Source: an uncultured Prevotellaceae bacterium
Lineage (GTDB): Bacteria > Bacteroidota > Bacteroidia > Bacteroidales > Muribaculaceae
Assembly: GCA_937898675.1 (NCBI GenBank)
Contig: CALEJB010000009.1
Location: 32,229-96,228, forward strand
Length of the DNA stretch: 64,000 nt
Direction: 5' to 3'
Shown: positions 34,410 to 42,787 of the stretch, in pieces
Layout of the letters: the number at the start of each line of letters is the position of its first letter
How positions within the stretch are numbered: position 1 is the stretch's first letter
Notes under the pieces: generated by a model
The model's input: the letters and a program-made list of their open reading frames with translations, nothing else
Told to the model about the DNA's origin: nothing
Databases searched by the model: none
Made by a program: the position numbers and the translations under genes

Positions 34410-35633
34410 TTACAGTAGCGTGAGCGACGAGAGTTGTCCGGCTTGCAGGTATTGGGCGGCCTGGGCGATTTGCCCGGGGGTGACGGCCTGGATGGCGGCA
34501 ATGGTGTCGCCGATGGTGTCCACGCGGCCGTAGCAGAGCAGCCCGCGTCCCGCGCGCATTGCCATGAACTCGGCGCTGTCGGCGGCGACGATGAGCTGTC
34601 CGCAGTATTGCTTCTTGTAGGCGTCGAGTCGCCGCTCGGGCAGGGGAGTGTCTGCCATCCGGGCGGTGATGCGCTCGATGACGCGCAGGCTGGAGCGCAC
34701 GTCGTGGGGGTCGCAGCCCAGGTATATCTCTATCCACCCGCAGTCGCTGAGCAGCGTCAGCGTGGACTCGACGGTATAGACATAGCCCCGGCGCTCGCGC
34801 AGTTCCACGTTGAGCAGCGAGTTCATGCCGGGGCCGCCCAGGATGTTGTTCAACAGCGCCATGGGGTGCCGCAGGGGGTGGCCCATGTGGGGCACGCGTG
34901 CGCCCACGACGGTGTGGGCCTGGTGTGAGCCGATTTTCACCTCGCGGCAGAAGGGCGCCACCTGCTGGGGCGGCGTGCGGCGGGGTGCGGGCGTCTTGTG
35001 GTCCATGCCCCCGAAGTATTTCCCGGCCATGGCAAAGACGCGCTCGGGCCGCTCGGGGCCGACGCTAAAGAACGCCATGTTGCCGGGCACATACAGCGAC
35101 TTGAGGTAGCGCATGCAGTCGTCGCGGGTGAGGCGTTCCAGGTCGTCTCGCCGGCCCAGGATGTTGTGTCCCAGGCGGCTGCCCTCGAGCAGGAGGTCCT
35201 CGAAGTCGTCATAGACGGCATCGGCGGGCGTGTCGCGGTAGCTGGCGGCCTCCTCGAGCACCACGTCGCGCTCGCGGTCCAGCTCGTCTTGCGGGAACAC
35301 CGACCACTGCACGAGGTCGGCGAGCAGGTCCATGGCGCGCTGCAGGTGCTCGCTGGGGAACACCGAGTAGAGCATTGTGCCCTCCTTGGTGGTGTAGGCG
35401 TTGAGCTCGCCGCCCACGCGCTCCATGCGGTTGAGGATGTGCCACGCGCGGCGGTGGGCGGTGCCCTTGAAGATGGTGTGCTCGACAAAGTGGGCGAGGC
35501 CGCACTGGCCCTCGTCCTCGTCACGGCTGCCGGCATTGACGGCAAGCCCGCACCACGCCACCTGTGACGCTGTGGCCACGTGCACAAGCCGCAGCCCGTT
35601 GGGCAGGGTGTGATAATATATGTTGTTGTTCAT
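34410..35633 (-). CDS. M16 family metallopeptidase
   Basis: A 407-residue zinc peptidase of the pitrilysin/processing-peptidase class. The inverted zinc motif HFVEH is at 48-52 and the third ligand glutamate is in VVLEE at 127-128, about 76 residues later as expected. A second half-domain follows (LNNILGGPGMNSLLNVELRE and RRGYVYTVES), so this is the compact M16B form. No signal peptide is seen, so it is likely cytoplasmic. The start shares one base with the stop of the XRE/S24 gene upstream, so the two are coupled. Confidence 0.93.
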   Translation of the reverse strand: MNNNIYYHTLPNGLRLVHVATASQVAWCGLAVNAGSRDEDEGQCGLAHFVEHTIFKGTAHRRAWHILNRMERVGGELNAYTTKEGTMLYSVFPSEHLQRAMDLLADLVQWSVFPQDELDRERDVVLEEAASYRDTPADAVYDDFEDLLLEGSRLGHNILGRRDDLERLTRDDCMRYLKSLYVPGNMAFFSVGPERPERVFAMAGKYFGGMDHKTPAPRRTPPQQVAPFCREVKIGSHQAHTVVGARVPHMGHPLRHPMALLNNILGGPGMNSLLNVELRERRGYVYTVESTLTLLSDCGWIEIYLGCDPHDVRSSLRVIERITARMADTPLPERRLDAYKKQYCGQLIVAADSAEFMAMRAGRGLLCYGRVDTIGDTIAAIQAVTPGQIAQAAQYLQAGQLSSLTLL

Positions 35634-36304
35634 CAGAGTCTTGTGTTGAGATGGATGACGTGCTGCACCAGCAGCATGCCGCGGATGTCGGCGCGGCGCA
35701 CGTCCATGTCGTCATAGTTGGGGTTCTCGCTGCGCAGCACCACCATGTTGGGGTCGGTGTGGCGGCGCACATACTTGAGGACGCGGAAGTCGTCGAGCTG
35801 CACGACATAGATTTGTCCCCAATAAATCTGGTTGGGGTTGGTCATCTCGCGCACGGCGACAAAGTCACCGTCCTGGACCACCGGCGCCATCGAGTCGCCG
35901 CTCACGCGCACGATGCGGCAGTCGGGGCTCACATTGGGCAGGTTCACCCATCCCACGATGTTCTCGCTGGCGAACATCGGGCTGCGCCCCGCCGTGCCTG
36001 CCGTGACGTCCACGTTATACACCGGCGTGCCGCCCGCCGCGGGGTCGTCGGCCTGGGCGACAGGCAGCGAGGCCTTGGCAAAGGGCAGGTCCTTGCCGTC
36101 GAGCAGCCACTGCTTGGACACGCCCAGGTTCACGACCAGGCGGTTGAGCAGGGCGTCGCTCAGGGGCATGTGCCCGTTGAGGTACTTGGACAGGTTGGAC
36201 GTGTCCACCCCGATGCGCTCGGCCAGCTGCACCTGGCGCAGGCCCAGTTCCTTCATCAAGTATTTGATGCGTGCGATGATTTCGGCGTTCTGTTGGCTAT
36301 CCAT
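35633..36304 (-). CDS. XRE-type regulator with S24 (LexA-like) peptidase domain
   Basis: A 223-residue two-domain repressor. Residues about 8-65 form a helix-turn-helix (LRQVQLAERIGVDTSNLSKYL). The C-terminal half is an S24 peptidase fold with serine 138 in SGDSMAP and lysine 177 in RVLKYVRR, spaced as in LexA. Ala-Gly pairs at 102-103 and 105-106 could be the self-cleavage site. Such proteins usually respond to RecA-bound single-stranded DNA; here the regulated genes are unknown. It overlaps the M16 peptidase gene by one base, an odd partner for an SOS-type switch. Confidence 0.9.
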   Translation of the reverse strand: MDSQQNAEIIARIKYLMKELGLRQVQLAERIGVDTSNLSKYLNGHMPLSDALLNRLVVNLGVSKQWLLDGKDLPFAKASLPVAQADDPAAGGTPVYNVDVTAGTAGRSPMFASENIVGWVNLPNVSPDCRIVRVSGDSMAPVVQDGDFVAVREMTNPNQIYWGQIYVVQLDDFRVLKYVRRHTDPNMVVLRSENPNYDDMDVRRADIRGMLLVQHVIHLNTRL

Positions 36305-36418
36305 GTCGTTGAATGTGTTTGTATAAAGTCAATATGAATCAATGTGTGCGGCAAAATTACCACAAAATGTTGTAATATGCAAATATTGCCGGCACCCAAA
36401 ACGCTCACAGAAATTGTT

Positions 36419-36468
36419 TCACGCTTAGCGTGAGAAATAAACTGCTGTGTGGCGTCTTAGCGTGAAAA
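36419..36468. repeat. Intergenic repeat, family 2 (TTAGCG type, copy 1)
   Basis: A palindrome tcacgcttagcgtga (36419-36433, 7 bp each side of one base) is followed by a second cgtcttagcgtgaaaa at 36453-36468. The TTAGCGTGA core recurs at 41.3, 49.35 and 53.1-53.2 kb, always between genes. The rest of the gap (36305-36546) has no gene. Confidence 0.6.
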
Positions 36469-36546
36469 TCAGGGGCGGGGTGGGGGATTTGGCGCGGTGA
36501 GTGTAGCTTTTTTGCTCTGACTGGTGGATAACTCGGGAATTATTTC

Positions 36547-36554
36547 TAAATTTG
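36547..36554 (+). promoter_or_regulatory. Promoter -7 element for ychF
   Basis: TAAATTTG matches TAnnTTTG and lies 31 bases before the ychF ATG. Confidence 0.55.
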
Positions 36555-36585
36555 CACCACTCAAACAACCAAAACAAGATAAGAC

Positions 36586-37689
36586 ATGTCATTACAATGT
36601 GGAATAGTGGGGTTGCCCAATGTGGGAAAATCGACCCTGTTCAACTGCTTGTCGAATGCCAAGGCGCAGTCGGCGAACTTTCCTTTTTGCACCATCGAGC
36701 CCAATGTGGGCGTCATCACCGTGCCCGATGAGCGTCTCAACGAGCTGGCCAGGCTGGTGAACCCGGCGCGCATCGTGCCCACCACCGTGGAAATCGTGGA
36801 CATCGCGGGCCTGGTCAAGGGCGCCAGCCGCGGCGAGGGCCTGGGCAACAAGTTCCTGGGCAACATCCGCGAGACCGACGCCATCATCCACGTGCTGCGC
36901 TGCTTTGACGACGACAACGTGACGCACGTCGACGGCACCGTGGACCCCGTGCGCGACAAGGAGGTCATCGACCTGGAGCTGCAGATGCGCGACCTGGAGA
37001 CCATCGAGAGCCGCATCAGCCGCGTGTACAAGCAGGCCCAGACCGGCGGCGACCGCGACGCCAAGGCGCAGTACGAGGTGCTCAAGCGCTACAAGGAGGC
37101 GCTGGAGCAGGGCCGCAGCGCGCGCACCGTGGAGCTGATGAACAAGGACGAGGAGAAAATCGCCCACGAGCTGTTCCTGCTCACCAACAAGCCGGTGCTG
37201 TATGTGTGCAATGTCGATGACGCCAGCGCGGCCAGCGGCAATGCCTATGTGGACGCCGTGCGCGAGGCGGTGAAGGACGAGAACGCCCAAATCCTTGTCG
37301 TGGCGGCGCAGACCGAGAGCGAGATTGCCGAGCTCGAGGACTATGACGAGCGCCAGATGTTCCTGAGCGAAATCGGCCTTGAGGAGAGCGGCGTGAACCG
37401 CATCATCAAGTCGGCCTATGCCTTGCTCAACCTCGAGACCTTCCTCACCGCTGGCCCCAAGGAGGTGCGCGCGTGGACTTACCGCCGCGGCAGCAAGGCG
37501 CCGCAGTGTGCCGGCGTCATCCACACCGACTTTGAGCGCGGATTCATCCGTGCCGAAATCATCAAGTATGACGACTACATCCACTACGGCAGCGAGGCCG
37601 CCGTCAAGGAGGCCGGCAAGATGCACATCGAGGGCAAGGAATATGTCATGCAGGACGGCGACATCGTTGTGTTCAGGTTCAACGTGTGA
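36586..37689 (+). CDS. ychF: YchF/Ola1-type P-loop ATPase
   Basis: A ribosome-associated Obg-related NTPase that prefers ATP. The 367 residues have G1 (GLPNVGKSTLFNCLS), the switch region ANFPFCTIEPNVGV, G3 (DIAGLVKGASRGEGLGNKFL), a coiled-coil insertion (about 130-200) and the C-terminal TGS domain (VRAWTYRRGSKAPQCAGVIH, then YVMQDGDIVVFRFNV). All are standard for YchF. Its stop codon is 26 bases before the ATG that I use for the glycosyltransferase downstream. Confidence 0.96.
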   Translation: MSLQCGIVGLPNVGKSTLFNCLSNAKAQSANFPFCTIEPNVGVITVPDERLNELARLVNPARIVPTTVEIVDIAGLVKGASRGEGLGNKFLGNIRETDAIIHVLRCFDDDNVTHVDGTVDPVRDKEVIDLELQMRDLETIESRISRVYKQAQTGGDRDAKAQYEVLKRYKEALEQGRSARTVELMNKDEEKIAHELFLLTNKPVLYVCNVDDASAASGNAYVDAVREAVKDENAQILVVAAQTESEIAELEDYDERQMFLSEIGLEESGVNRIIKSAYALLNLETFLTAGPKEVRAWTYRRGSKAPQCAGVIHTDFERGFIRAEIIKYDDYIHYGSEAAVKEAGKMHIEGKEYVMQDGDIVVFRFNV

Positions 37690-37715
37690 TGGATAATCCC
37701 CGCGACAGGAACAAT

Positions 37716-38921
37716 ATGGCAAAACGCGTACTGCTGGTCAACAAGTTCTACTATCCGCGCGGCGGCGACTGCGTGGTGGTGCTCAACACCCAGGCCCAGC
37801 TCCGCGAGAGTGGGGTGGAGGCCGAGGTGTTTGCCATGGACTACCCCGACAACCTGCCCGCGCGCTACCAGGACCGGTTTGCCAGCCGCGTGGACTTTGG
37901 CGGCAGCAAGGCGGCGCAGTGGCGCGCCATGCGCCGTGCGCTGGGCAATGCCGGCGTCGGGGAGTGCTTTGAGCGCGTGCTCGACGACTTCAAGCCCGAC
38001 GTGGTGCACCTGCACAACATCCACAGCTACCTGTCGCCCGTGGTGGCGCAGCTGGCCCGCGCCCGCGGCGTGCGCGTGGTGTGGACGCTGCACGACTACA
38101 AGCTGCTGTGCCCGCGCTACGACTGCCTGCTCGACGGCAAGCCCTGCGACAAGTGCATCGTGGGCAGCAAGTTCAACGCCGTGAGCCACAGGTGCATGAA
38201 GGGCTCGCTGCCCGCCAGCGTGGTGGGGTGGCTCGAGGCCCTCAAGTGGAACCGCCGCACGCTGGAGCGCTGTGTGGACACCTTTGTCTGCCCCAGCGAG
38301 TTCATGGCCGGGAAGATGAGGCAAGGCGGCTTCCAGCCCGGCAAAATCACGGTGCTCAACAACTTTCTTGACCCCGTGAAACTGCAGCAATACCAGGCCG
38401 TGGACAGCGGCGCGCCGCGTGACGGCTATTACTGCTATGTGGGCCGCCTCTCGGCCGAGAAGGGCGTGGACGCCCTGCTCGACGTGGCGTCACGGCTGCC
38501 CTACCGCCTCAAGGTCGCCGGCGGCGGCCCGCTGGCCGAGGAGATGCAGCGCCGCTATGCCGGCTGCGCCAACATTGAGCTGCTGGGCATGCTTGACGCC
38601 GGGCGCGTGGCGCGCCTGCTGAGTGGCGCCAGGCTGAGCGTGATGCCCAGCCAGTGCAACGACAACAACCCGCTGAGCGTCGTGGAGTCGCTGTGCGCCG
38701 GCACCCCGGTGGCCGGGTCGCAAATGGGCGGCATCCCCGAACTCATCGACGGCGACAGCGGCACCGTGTTCCGGCCCTTTGACCGTGAGGCCCTTGCCGC
38801 GGCAATTACCGCATCGATGGCGCGCGACTGGGACCATGCCGGCATCGCCCGCCGCGCCCTCCAGCGCTTTGCCCCCCAGCGCCACATGCAGGCGCTCATG
38901 CGCGACATTTACCGGCTGTAG
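37716..38921 (+). CDS. Glycosyltransferase family 4
   Basis: A 401-residue GT-B enzyme that probably builds surface polysaccharide. The N-terminal domain opens VLLVNKFYYPRGGD and has VHLHNIHSYLSP; an inserted segment with four cysteines (LLCPRYDCLLDGKPCDKCI) is frequent in a subset of Bacteroidetes GT4 enzymes. The donor-binding half has YVGRLSAEKGVDALLD and NPLSVVESLCAGTPVAGSQ. The ATG at 37716 follows an AGGA; earlier starts at 37689 and 37686 overlap or abut the ychF stop. The substrate is unknown. Confidence 0.9.
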   Translation: MAKRVLLVNKFYYPRGGDCVVVLNTQAQLRESGVEAEVFAMDYPDNLPARYQDRFASRVDFGGSKAAQWRAMRRALGNAGVGECFERVLDDFKPDVVHLHNIHSYLSPVVAQLARARGVRVVWTLHDYKLLCPRYDCLLDGKPCDKCIVGSKFNAVSHRCMKGSLPASVVGWLEALKWNRRTLERCVDTFVCPSEFMAGKMRQGGFQPGKITVLNNFLDPVKLQQYQAVDSGAPRDGYYCYVGRLSAEKGVDALLDVASRLPYRLKVAGGGPLAEEMQRRYAGCANIELLGMLDAGRVARLLSGARLSVMPSQCNDNNPLSVVESLCAGTPVAGSQMGGIPELIDGDSGTVFRPFDREALAAAITASMARDWDHAGIARRALQRFAPQRHMQALMRDIYRL

Positions 38922-39031
38922 ATAACTTGTTACGTTTTTTTATCATAATTGCACAATAATTTGCGGTGCTAAAAGTTAATAAGGTGTACGGTGTATGGCA
39001 TGCACCGGATGGCATATTGACTTATACACTT

Positions 39032-40039
39032 ATGAAAAATGTGATACAGGGGAGTCTGATCACGACATTCAGGTGCAACGCGCAGTGCAACATGTGCAAC
39101 ATCTGGAAGTTCCAGACCAGTCCCGACGAAGAAATAGACGCCTCCTACTATGAGAAACTGCCCGCGGGGTTGCGCATCAACATCACGGGCGGCGAGCCCA
39201 CGTTGCGCAAGGACATCGACAAGATATTTGAGATACTGTATCCCAAGTCGCGCCTGCTGGAACTGAGCACCAACGGTTACAACACCAGCAAGATAGTAGA
39301 ACTGGCGAACAAATATCCCAACATCCTCATCCGCGTGAGCGTCGAGGGCCTGCCCAAGGTCAACGACAACAAGCGCGGCCTCAAGGACGGCTTTGACCAT
39401 GCCCTGCGCACCATGCTCGAGCTCAAGAAGACCAAGTGCAAGAACATCGGCTTCTCGGTCGTCATCTCGCCCGACAACTACATGGACCTGCTGCACCTCT
39501 ACGACCTGTGCGTAGCGCTGGACGTGGAGCTGGGCAACTCGGCCGTGCACAACTCGTGGTACTTCCACAAGGAGGACAACCAGCTCGAGAGCGAGGAGGC
39601 CCTGCGCCAGCACGAACTGTTTGTCAAGGCCCTGCTCACCAGCAAGCGCCGCCGCCTCAAGGACCGTCTCAAGGACTACGGCCGCGCCTACTTCAACCGT
39701 TCCATCCACCGCCGCCTGCGCGGCGACACCGATGAGTACCGTCCGCCCTGCGGCGCCCTCAGCGACTTTTTCTTCATCGACCCGTGGGGCAATGTCACGC
39801 CCTGCAACGGCAGCTGCGAGGAGTGGAAACTGGGCAACATCAAGCAGGACAGCCTGGAGAACATCATGCACAGCGACAAGGCGCGCGAGGCGATGGAAAA
39901 GGTCAAGGCCTGCAAGCGCAGCTGCACGTTTATCGTCACCGAGCGCCACGACATGGTGCGCCGTCCCTGGATTCCCATCAAGTGGATTATCAAGAACAAG
40001 TGGCGCACGTTCAAGGGCAAGGACCTGTGCTGGGATTAA
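39032..40039 (+). CDS. Radical SAM protein with SPASM-like domain
   Basis: A 335-residue enzyme with the AdoMet cluster motif CNAQCNMC near the N-terminus and NITGGEPTLRKD after it. The C-terminal part has C-x12-G-x4-C (CGALSDFFFIDPWGNVTPC) plus later cysteines, matching the first part of the SPASM auxiliary-cluster domain. It lies between two GT4 glycosyltransferases, with no small peptide gene nearby, so a sugar or lipid substrate is more likely than a peptide (inference). I use the ATG at 39032; a GTG at 38966 adds 22 residues that look unlike a protein start. Confidence 0.88.
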   Translation: MKNVIQGSLITTFRCNAQCNMCNIWKFQTSPDEEIDASYYEKLPAGLRINITGGEPTLRKDIDKIFEILYPKSRLLELSTNGYNTSKIVELANKYPNILIRVSVEGLPKVNDNKRGLKDGFDHALRTMLELKKTKCKNIGFSVVISPDNYMDLLHLYDLCVALDVELGNSAVHNSWYFHKEDNQLESEEALRQHELFVKALLTSKRRRLKDRLKDYGRAYFNRSIHRRLRGDTDEYRPPCGALSDFFFIDPWGNVTPCNGSCEEWKLGNIKQDSLENIMHSDKAREAMEKVKACKRSCTFIVTERHDMVRRPWIPIKWIIKNKWRTFKGKDLCWD

Positions 40040-40075
40040 CCGTCCCCGCCCCGTACCATTATACAATCAATTACC

Positions 40076-41158
40076 ATGAAGACGATAGCGGTGATTGGCA
40101 CGCGCGGTTTTCCCGGCATCCAGGGGGGCGTTGAGGCCCACGGCTATCATCTTTATACCCGCATCACCGATGCCCGCGTGCGGCTCTACCGCCGCCGTTC
40201 CTACTTGACCGAGCAGTCGCGCCAGGCGCTGCCCGGCATCGAGTATGTGGACCTGCCCTCGACGCGCATCAAGGGCTTTGAGGCGGTGTGGCACACGCTG
40301 TTGAGCACGCTGCACATCATGCGCCACCGCCCCGACGTGGTGCACATCCACAACATCGGGCCCGGCATGTTCGCGCCGCTGTTGCGGCTGGCGGGACTGC
40401 CCGTGGTGCTCACCTACCACAGCCCCAACTACGAGCACAGCAAGTGGAGCGCCCCCGCGCGCTGGCTGCTGCGCCGCTGCGAGGGGCTGTCACTGCGCTT
40501 CAGCAACCGCATCATCTTTGTCAACCGCCGCCAGATGGCCAAGGTCACCGAACAGGCGCGCCGCAAGAGCGTGTACATCCCCAACGGCGTGGACCCCGTG
40601 GCGCGCAGCACCGGCACCGGTTTCCTGGACCGGCACGGCATCAAGCCGCAGGGCTATCTGCTCGCCGTGGGGCGGCTCACGCCCGAGAAGGGGCTGGAAT
40701 ACCTTGTCGAGGCCGTGCAGCGCCTGCCGCAGGTCCGGCAGGTGGTCATCGCCGGCGCCAGCGACCACGATGCCGCCTATCGCGAGCGGCTTGAGCGCCT
40801 CGACGTGGAGCACAAGGTGGTGTTCACGGGCTTCACCACAGGCGAGGACCTGCGCCAGCTCTACAGCCATGCGCGGGCGTTTGTGCTGCCGTCGGTCAAC
40901 GAGGGCTTCCCCATGGTGCTGCTCGAGGCCATGGCCTACGGCCTGCCCGTGGTGTGCAGCGACATCCCCGGCACGCGCCAGGTGGACCTGCCCGCCGAGG
41001 ACTATTTCGCCATGGGCGACACCGCCGCCCTTGCCGCCGCCCTCGCGCGCTTGATGGACGCCCCCGCCGCAAGGTGCCGCTACGACCTGTCGCACTATGA
41101 CTGGCAGTCCATCGCCCGCAAGACGCAACACCAGTACGACCTGGCCATGAACGGCTGA
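40076..41158 (+). CDS. Glycosyltransferase family 4
   Basis: A 360-residue GT-B enzyme. The N-terminus (AVIGTRGFPGIQGGVEAHGY) is typical of a GT4 group found in capsule and O-antigen loci. The acceptor domain has VVHIHNIGPGMFAPLL, and the donor half has YLLAVGRLTPEKGLEYLVEA and NEGFPMVLLEAMAYGLPV with the E-x7-E motif. It is 36 bases after the radical SAM gene; the three genes 37.7-41.2 kb probably act on the same glycan. No flippase or polymerase gene is in the window. Confidence 0.92.
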   Translation: MKTIAVIGTRGFPGIQGGVEAHGYHLYTRITDARVRLYRRRSYLTEQSRQALPGIEYVDLPSTRIKGFEAVWHTLLSTLHIMRHRPDVVHIHNIGPGMFAPLLRLAGLPVVLTYHSPNYEHSKWSAPARWLLRRCEGLSLRFSNRIIFVNRRQMAKVTEQARRKSVYIPNGVDPVARSTGTGFLDRHGIKPQGYLLAVGRLTPEKGLEYLVEAVQRLPQVRQVVIAGASDHDAAYRERLERLDVEHKVVFTGFTTGEDLRQLYSHARAFVLPSVNEGFPMVLLEAMAYGLPVVCSDIPGTRQVDLPAEDYFAMGDTAALAAALARLMDAPAARCRYDLSHYDWQSIARKTQHQYDLAMNG

Positions 41159-41207
41159 CCATGCCCGCGCCGTTTTTTTCTCACGCCCCCCGCCGCTTTT
41201 TTCTCAA

Positions 41208-41332
41208 GCTAAGGCGCTAAGCAAGGCCGTCGGTGTGTTTTTTTCTCAAAAAAGGCGCGAAAGATTTTTATTGTTTTGCTTTAATGATAATTTTTAATCT
41301 TTTAAACCTTAAAATCTTAGCGTCTTAGCGTG
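41208..41332. repeat. Intergenic repeat, family 2 (copy 2, inverted pair)
   Basis: A left element gctaaggcgctaagc (41208-41222) and a right element cttagcgtcttagcgtg (41316-41332) are imperfect inverted repeats around a 93-base AT-rich centre. The centre holds runs of T and A and no gene. The 41159-41436 gap holds nothing else I can name. Confidence 0.6.
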
Positions 41333-41412
41333 TAAAAAATCGGCCGGCGGCGGAGCCGGTATGGGGCCTGTGGCTGCCTGTGCCATTATTTGGCAAAATT
41401 ATTGACGGAATA

Positions 41413-41444
41413 TTTGATATGTTTTTGGAAAAGGACTAACTTTG
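41413..41444 (+). promoter_or_regulatory. Promoter of the namZ-xerD operon
   Basis: TTTG at 41413-41416, a 20-base spacer and TAACTTTG at 41437-41444 match the Bacteroidetes consensus. The namZ ATG is 38 bases downstream. Confidence 0.7.
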
Positions 41445-41481
41445 CGAGGTTATAATGCAATAAAACTATTCCAAAGACAAT

Positions 41482-42753
41482 ATGACTATGAACAAGACAG
41501 GATTTTATCTGTTGATGGTGGCGGCATGGATGTCGCTGACATCTATGGCGACATGCAACAGCACCAACGGGAAAGCCGCAGGCGCTGCCGGCCAGTCCGA
41601 GACGGCCGAACAAACAGCCGCCGTCACCCCCGCGGCCAGCGGCGAAGTGGTGGTGGGGGCGGCGCGCACCGACCAGTATGTGCCCCTGCTCAAGGGCAAG
41701 CGCGTGGCGCTGCTGAGCAACCAGACCGGCATGGTGGGCGACAAGCACACGCTGGACCTGATGCTCGAAAACGGCGTGAATGTGGTCACCATCTTCTCGC
41801 CCGAGCACGGTTTTCGCGGTAAGGCCGACGCGGGCGAACACGTGTCGAGCAGCGTTGACGAGAAAACGGGCATCAAGATTGCGTCGCTCTACGACGGCAA
41901 GTCGCCGATGCCCAGCCGCGAGGTGATGGACAGCATCGACATCATCGTCACCGACATCCAGGACGTGGGCCTGAGGTTCTACACCTACTATGTGACGATG
42001 ATTAACCTGATGGACGCCGCCATCACCTACGACAAGCAGTTCATGGTGCTTGACCGCCCCAACCCCAACGGCATGTATGTTGACGGCCCCATCCTGGACA
42101 TGACGCTCAAGTCGGGCGTGGGCCGCCTGCCCATCCCCACCGTGCACGGCATGACGCTGGGCGAGCTGGCGCAGATGGCCAACGGCGAGGGCTGGCTCAA
42201 GGACGGCAAGAAGTGCGGCCTCACCGTCGTGCCGTGCCTCAACTACACCCACCAGACACGCTATGTCCTGCCCATCGCCCCGTCGCCCAATCTGCCCAAC
42301 ATGCTCTCCATCTACCTCTATCCGTCGATGTGCTACTTTGAGGGCACGACGGTGAGCCTGGGGCGCGGCACCGACTGGCCCTTCCAGGTCTATGGCCACC
42401 CCGACATGACGGGCTACTCGTTTTCGTTCACCCCCACCAGCCGCTTTGGCGCCAAGGAGCCGACGCAGATGGACAACGAGTGCCACGGCGTGGACCTGCA
42501 CCAGCTGGACCCCGAGGACGTGATTGCCAAGGGCATCAACCTCGAGTACATCATCGACGCCTACCGCAACCTCACCAAGGGCGGCAAGCAGTTCTACCTG
42601 CAGAGCAACTTCTTTGACAAACTCATGGGTTCCAGGCAGGTGCGTGAGCTCATTGCCGAGGGCAAGAGCGCCGACGAGATCAAGGCCACTTGGAAAAACG
42701 ACGTGGAACTCTTCAAGGTACAGCGCAAGCCCTACCTGCTCTATGACGAATAA
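41482..42753 (+). CDS. namZ: NamZ-type exo-beta-N-acetylmuramidase (DUF1343)
   Basis: The family releases MurNAc from the non-reducing end of peptidoglycan fragments. The 423-residue protein has an N-terminal hydrophobic export segment ending near a cysteine (MATCNS, a poor lipobox), an Ala/Thr/Ser linker, then the DUF1343 core: LLSNQTGMVGDKHTLD, TIFSPEHGFRGKADAGE, DIQDVGLRFYTYY, VLDRPNPNGMYVDGP, NLPNMLSIYLYPSMCYFEGT and SLGRGTDWPFQVYGHPD. It heads a run of six closely spaced genes; the transporter follows after 34 bases. Confidence 0.9.
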   Translation: MTMNKTGFYLLMVAAWMSLTSMATCNSTNGKAAGAAGQSETAEQTAAVTPAASGEVVVGAARTDQYVPLLKGKRVALLSNQTGMVGDKHTLDLMLENGVNVVTIFSPEHGFRGKADAGEHVSSSVDEKTGIKIASLYDGKSPMPSREVMDSIDIIVTDIQDVGLRFYTYYVTMINLMDAAITYDKQFMVLDRPNPNGMYVDGPILDMTLKSGVGRLPIPTVHGMTLGELAQMANGEGWLKDGKKCGLTVVPCLNYTHQTRYVLPIAPSPNLPNMLSIYLYPSMCYFEGTTVSLGRGTDWPFQVYGHPDMTGYSFSFTPTSRFGAKEPTQMDNECHGVDLHQLDPEDVIAKGINLEYIIDAYRNLTKGGKQFYLQSNFFDKLMGSRQVRELIAEGKSADEIKATWKNDVELFKVQRKPYLLYDE

Positions 42754-42787
42754 CGAATAACGAATAACTCCTAACTCCCAACTAAAA

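Noticed and set aside
41482..41600. NamZ as a lipoprotein
   Set aside because: The cysteine follows MAT, a poor lipobox, so lipidation cannot be claimed from sequence.
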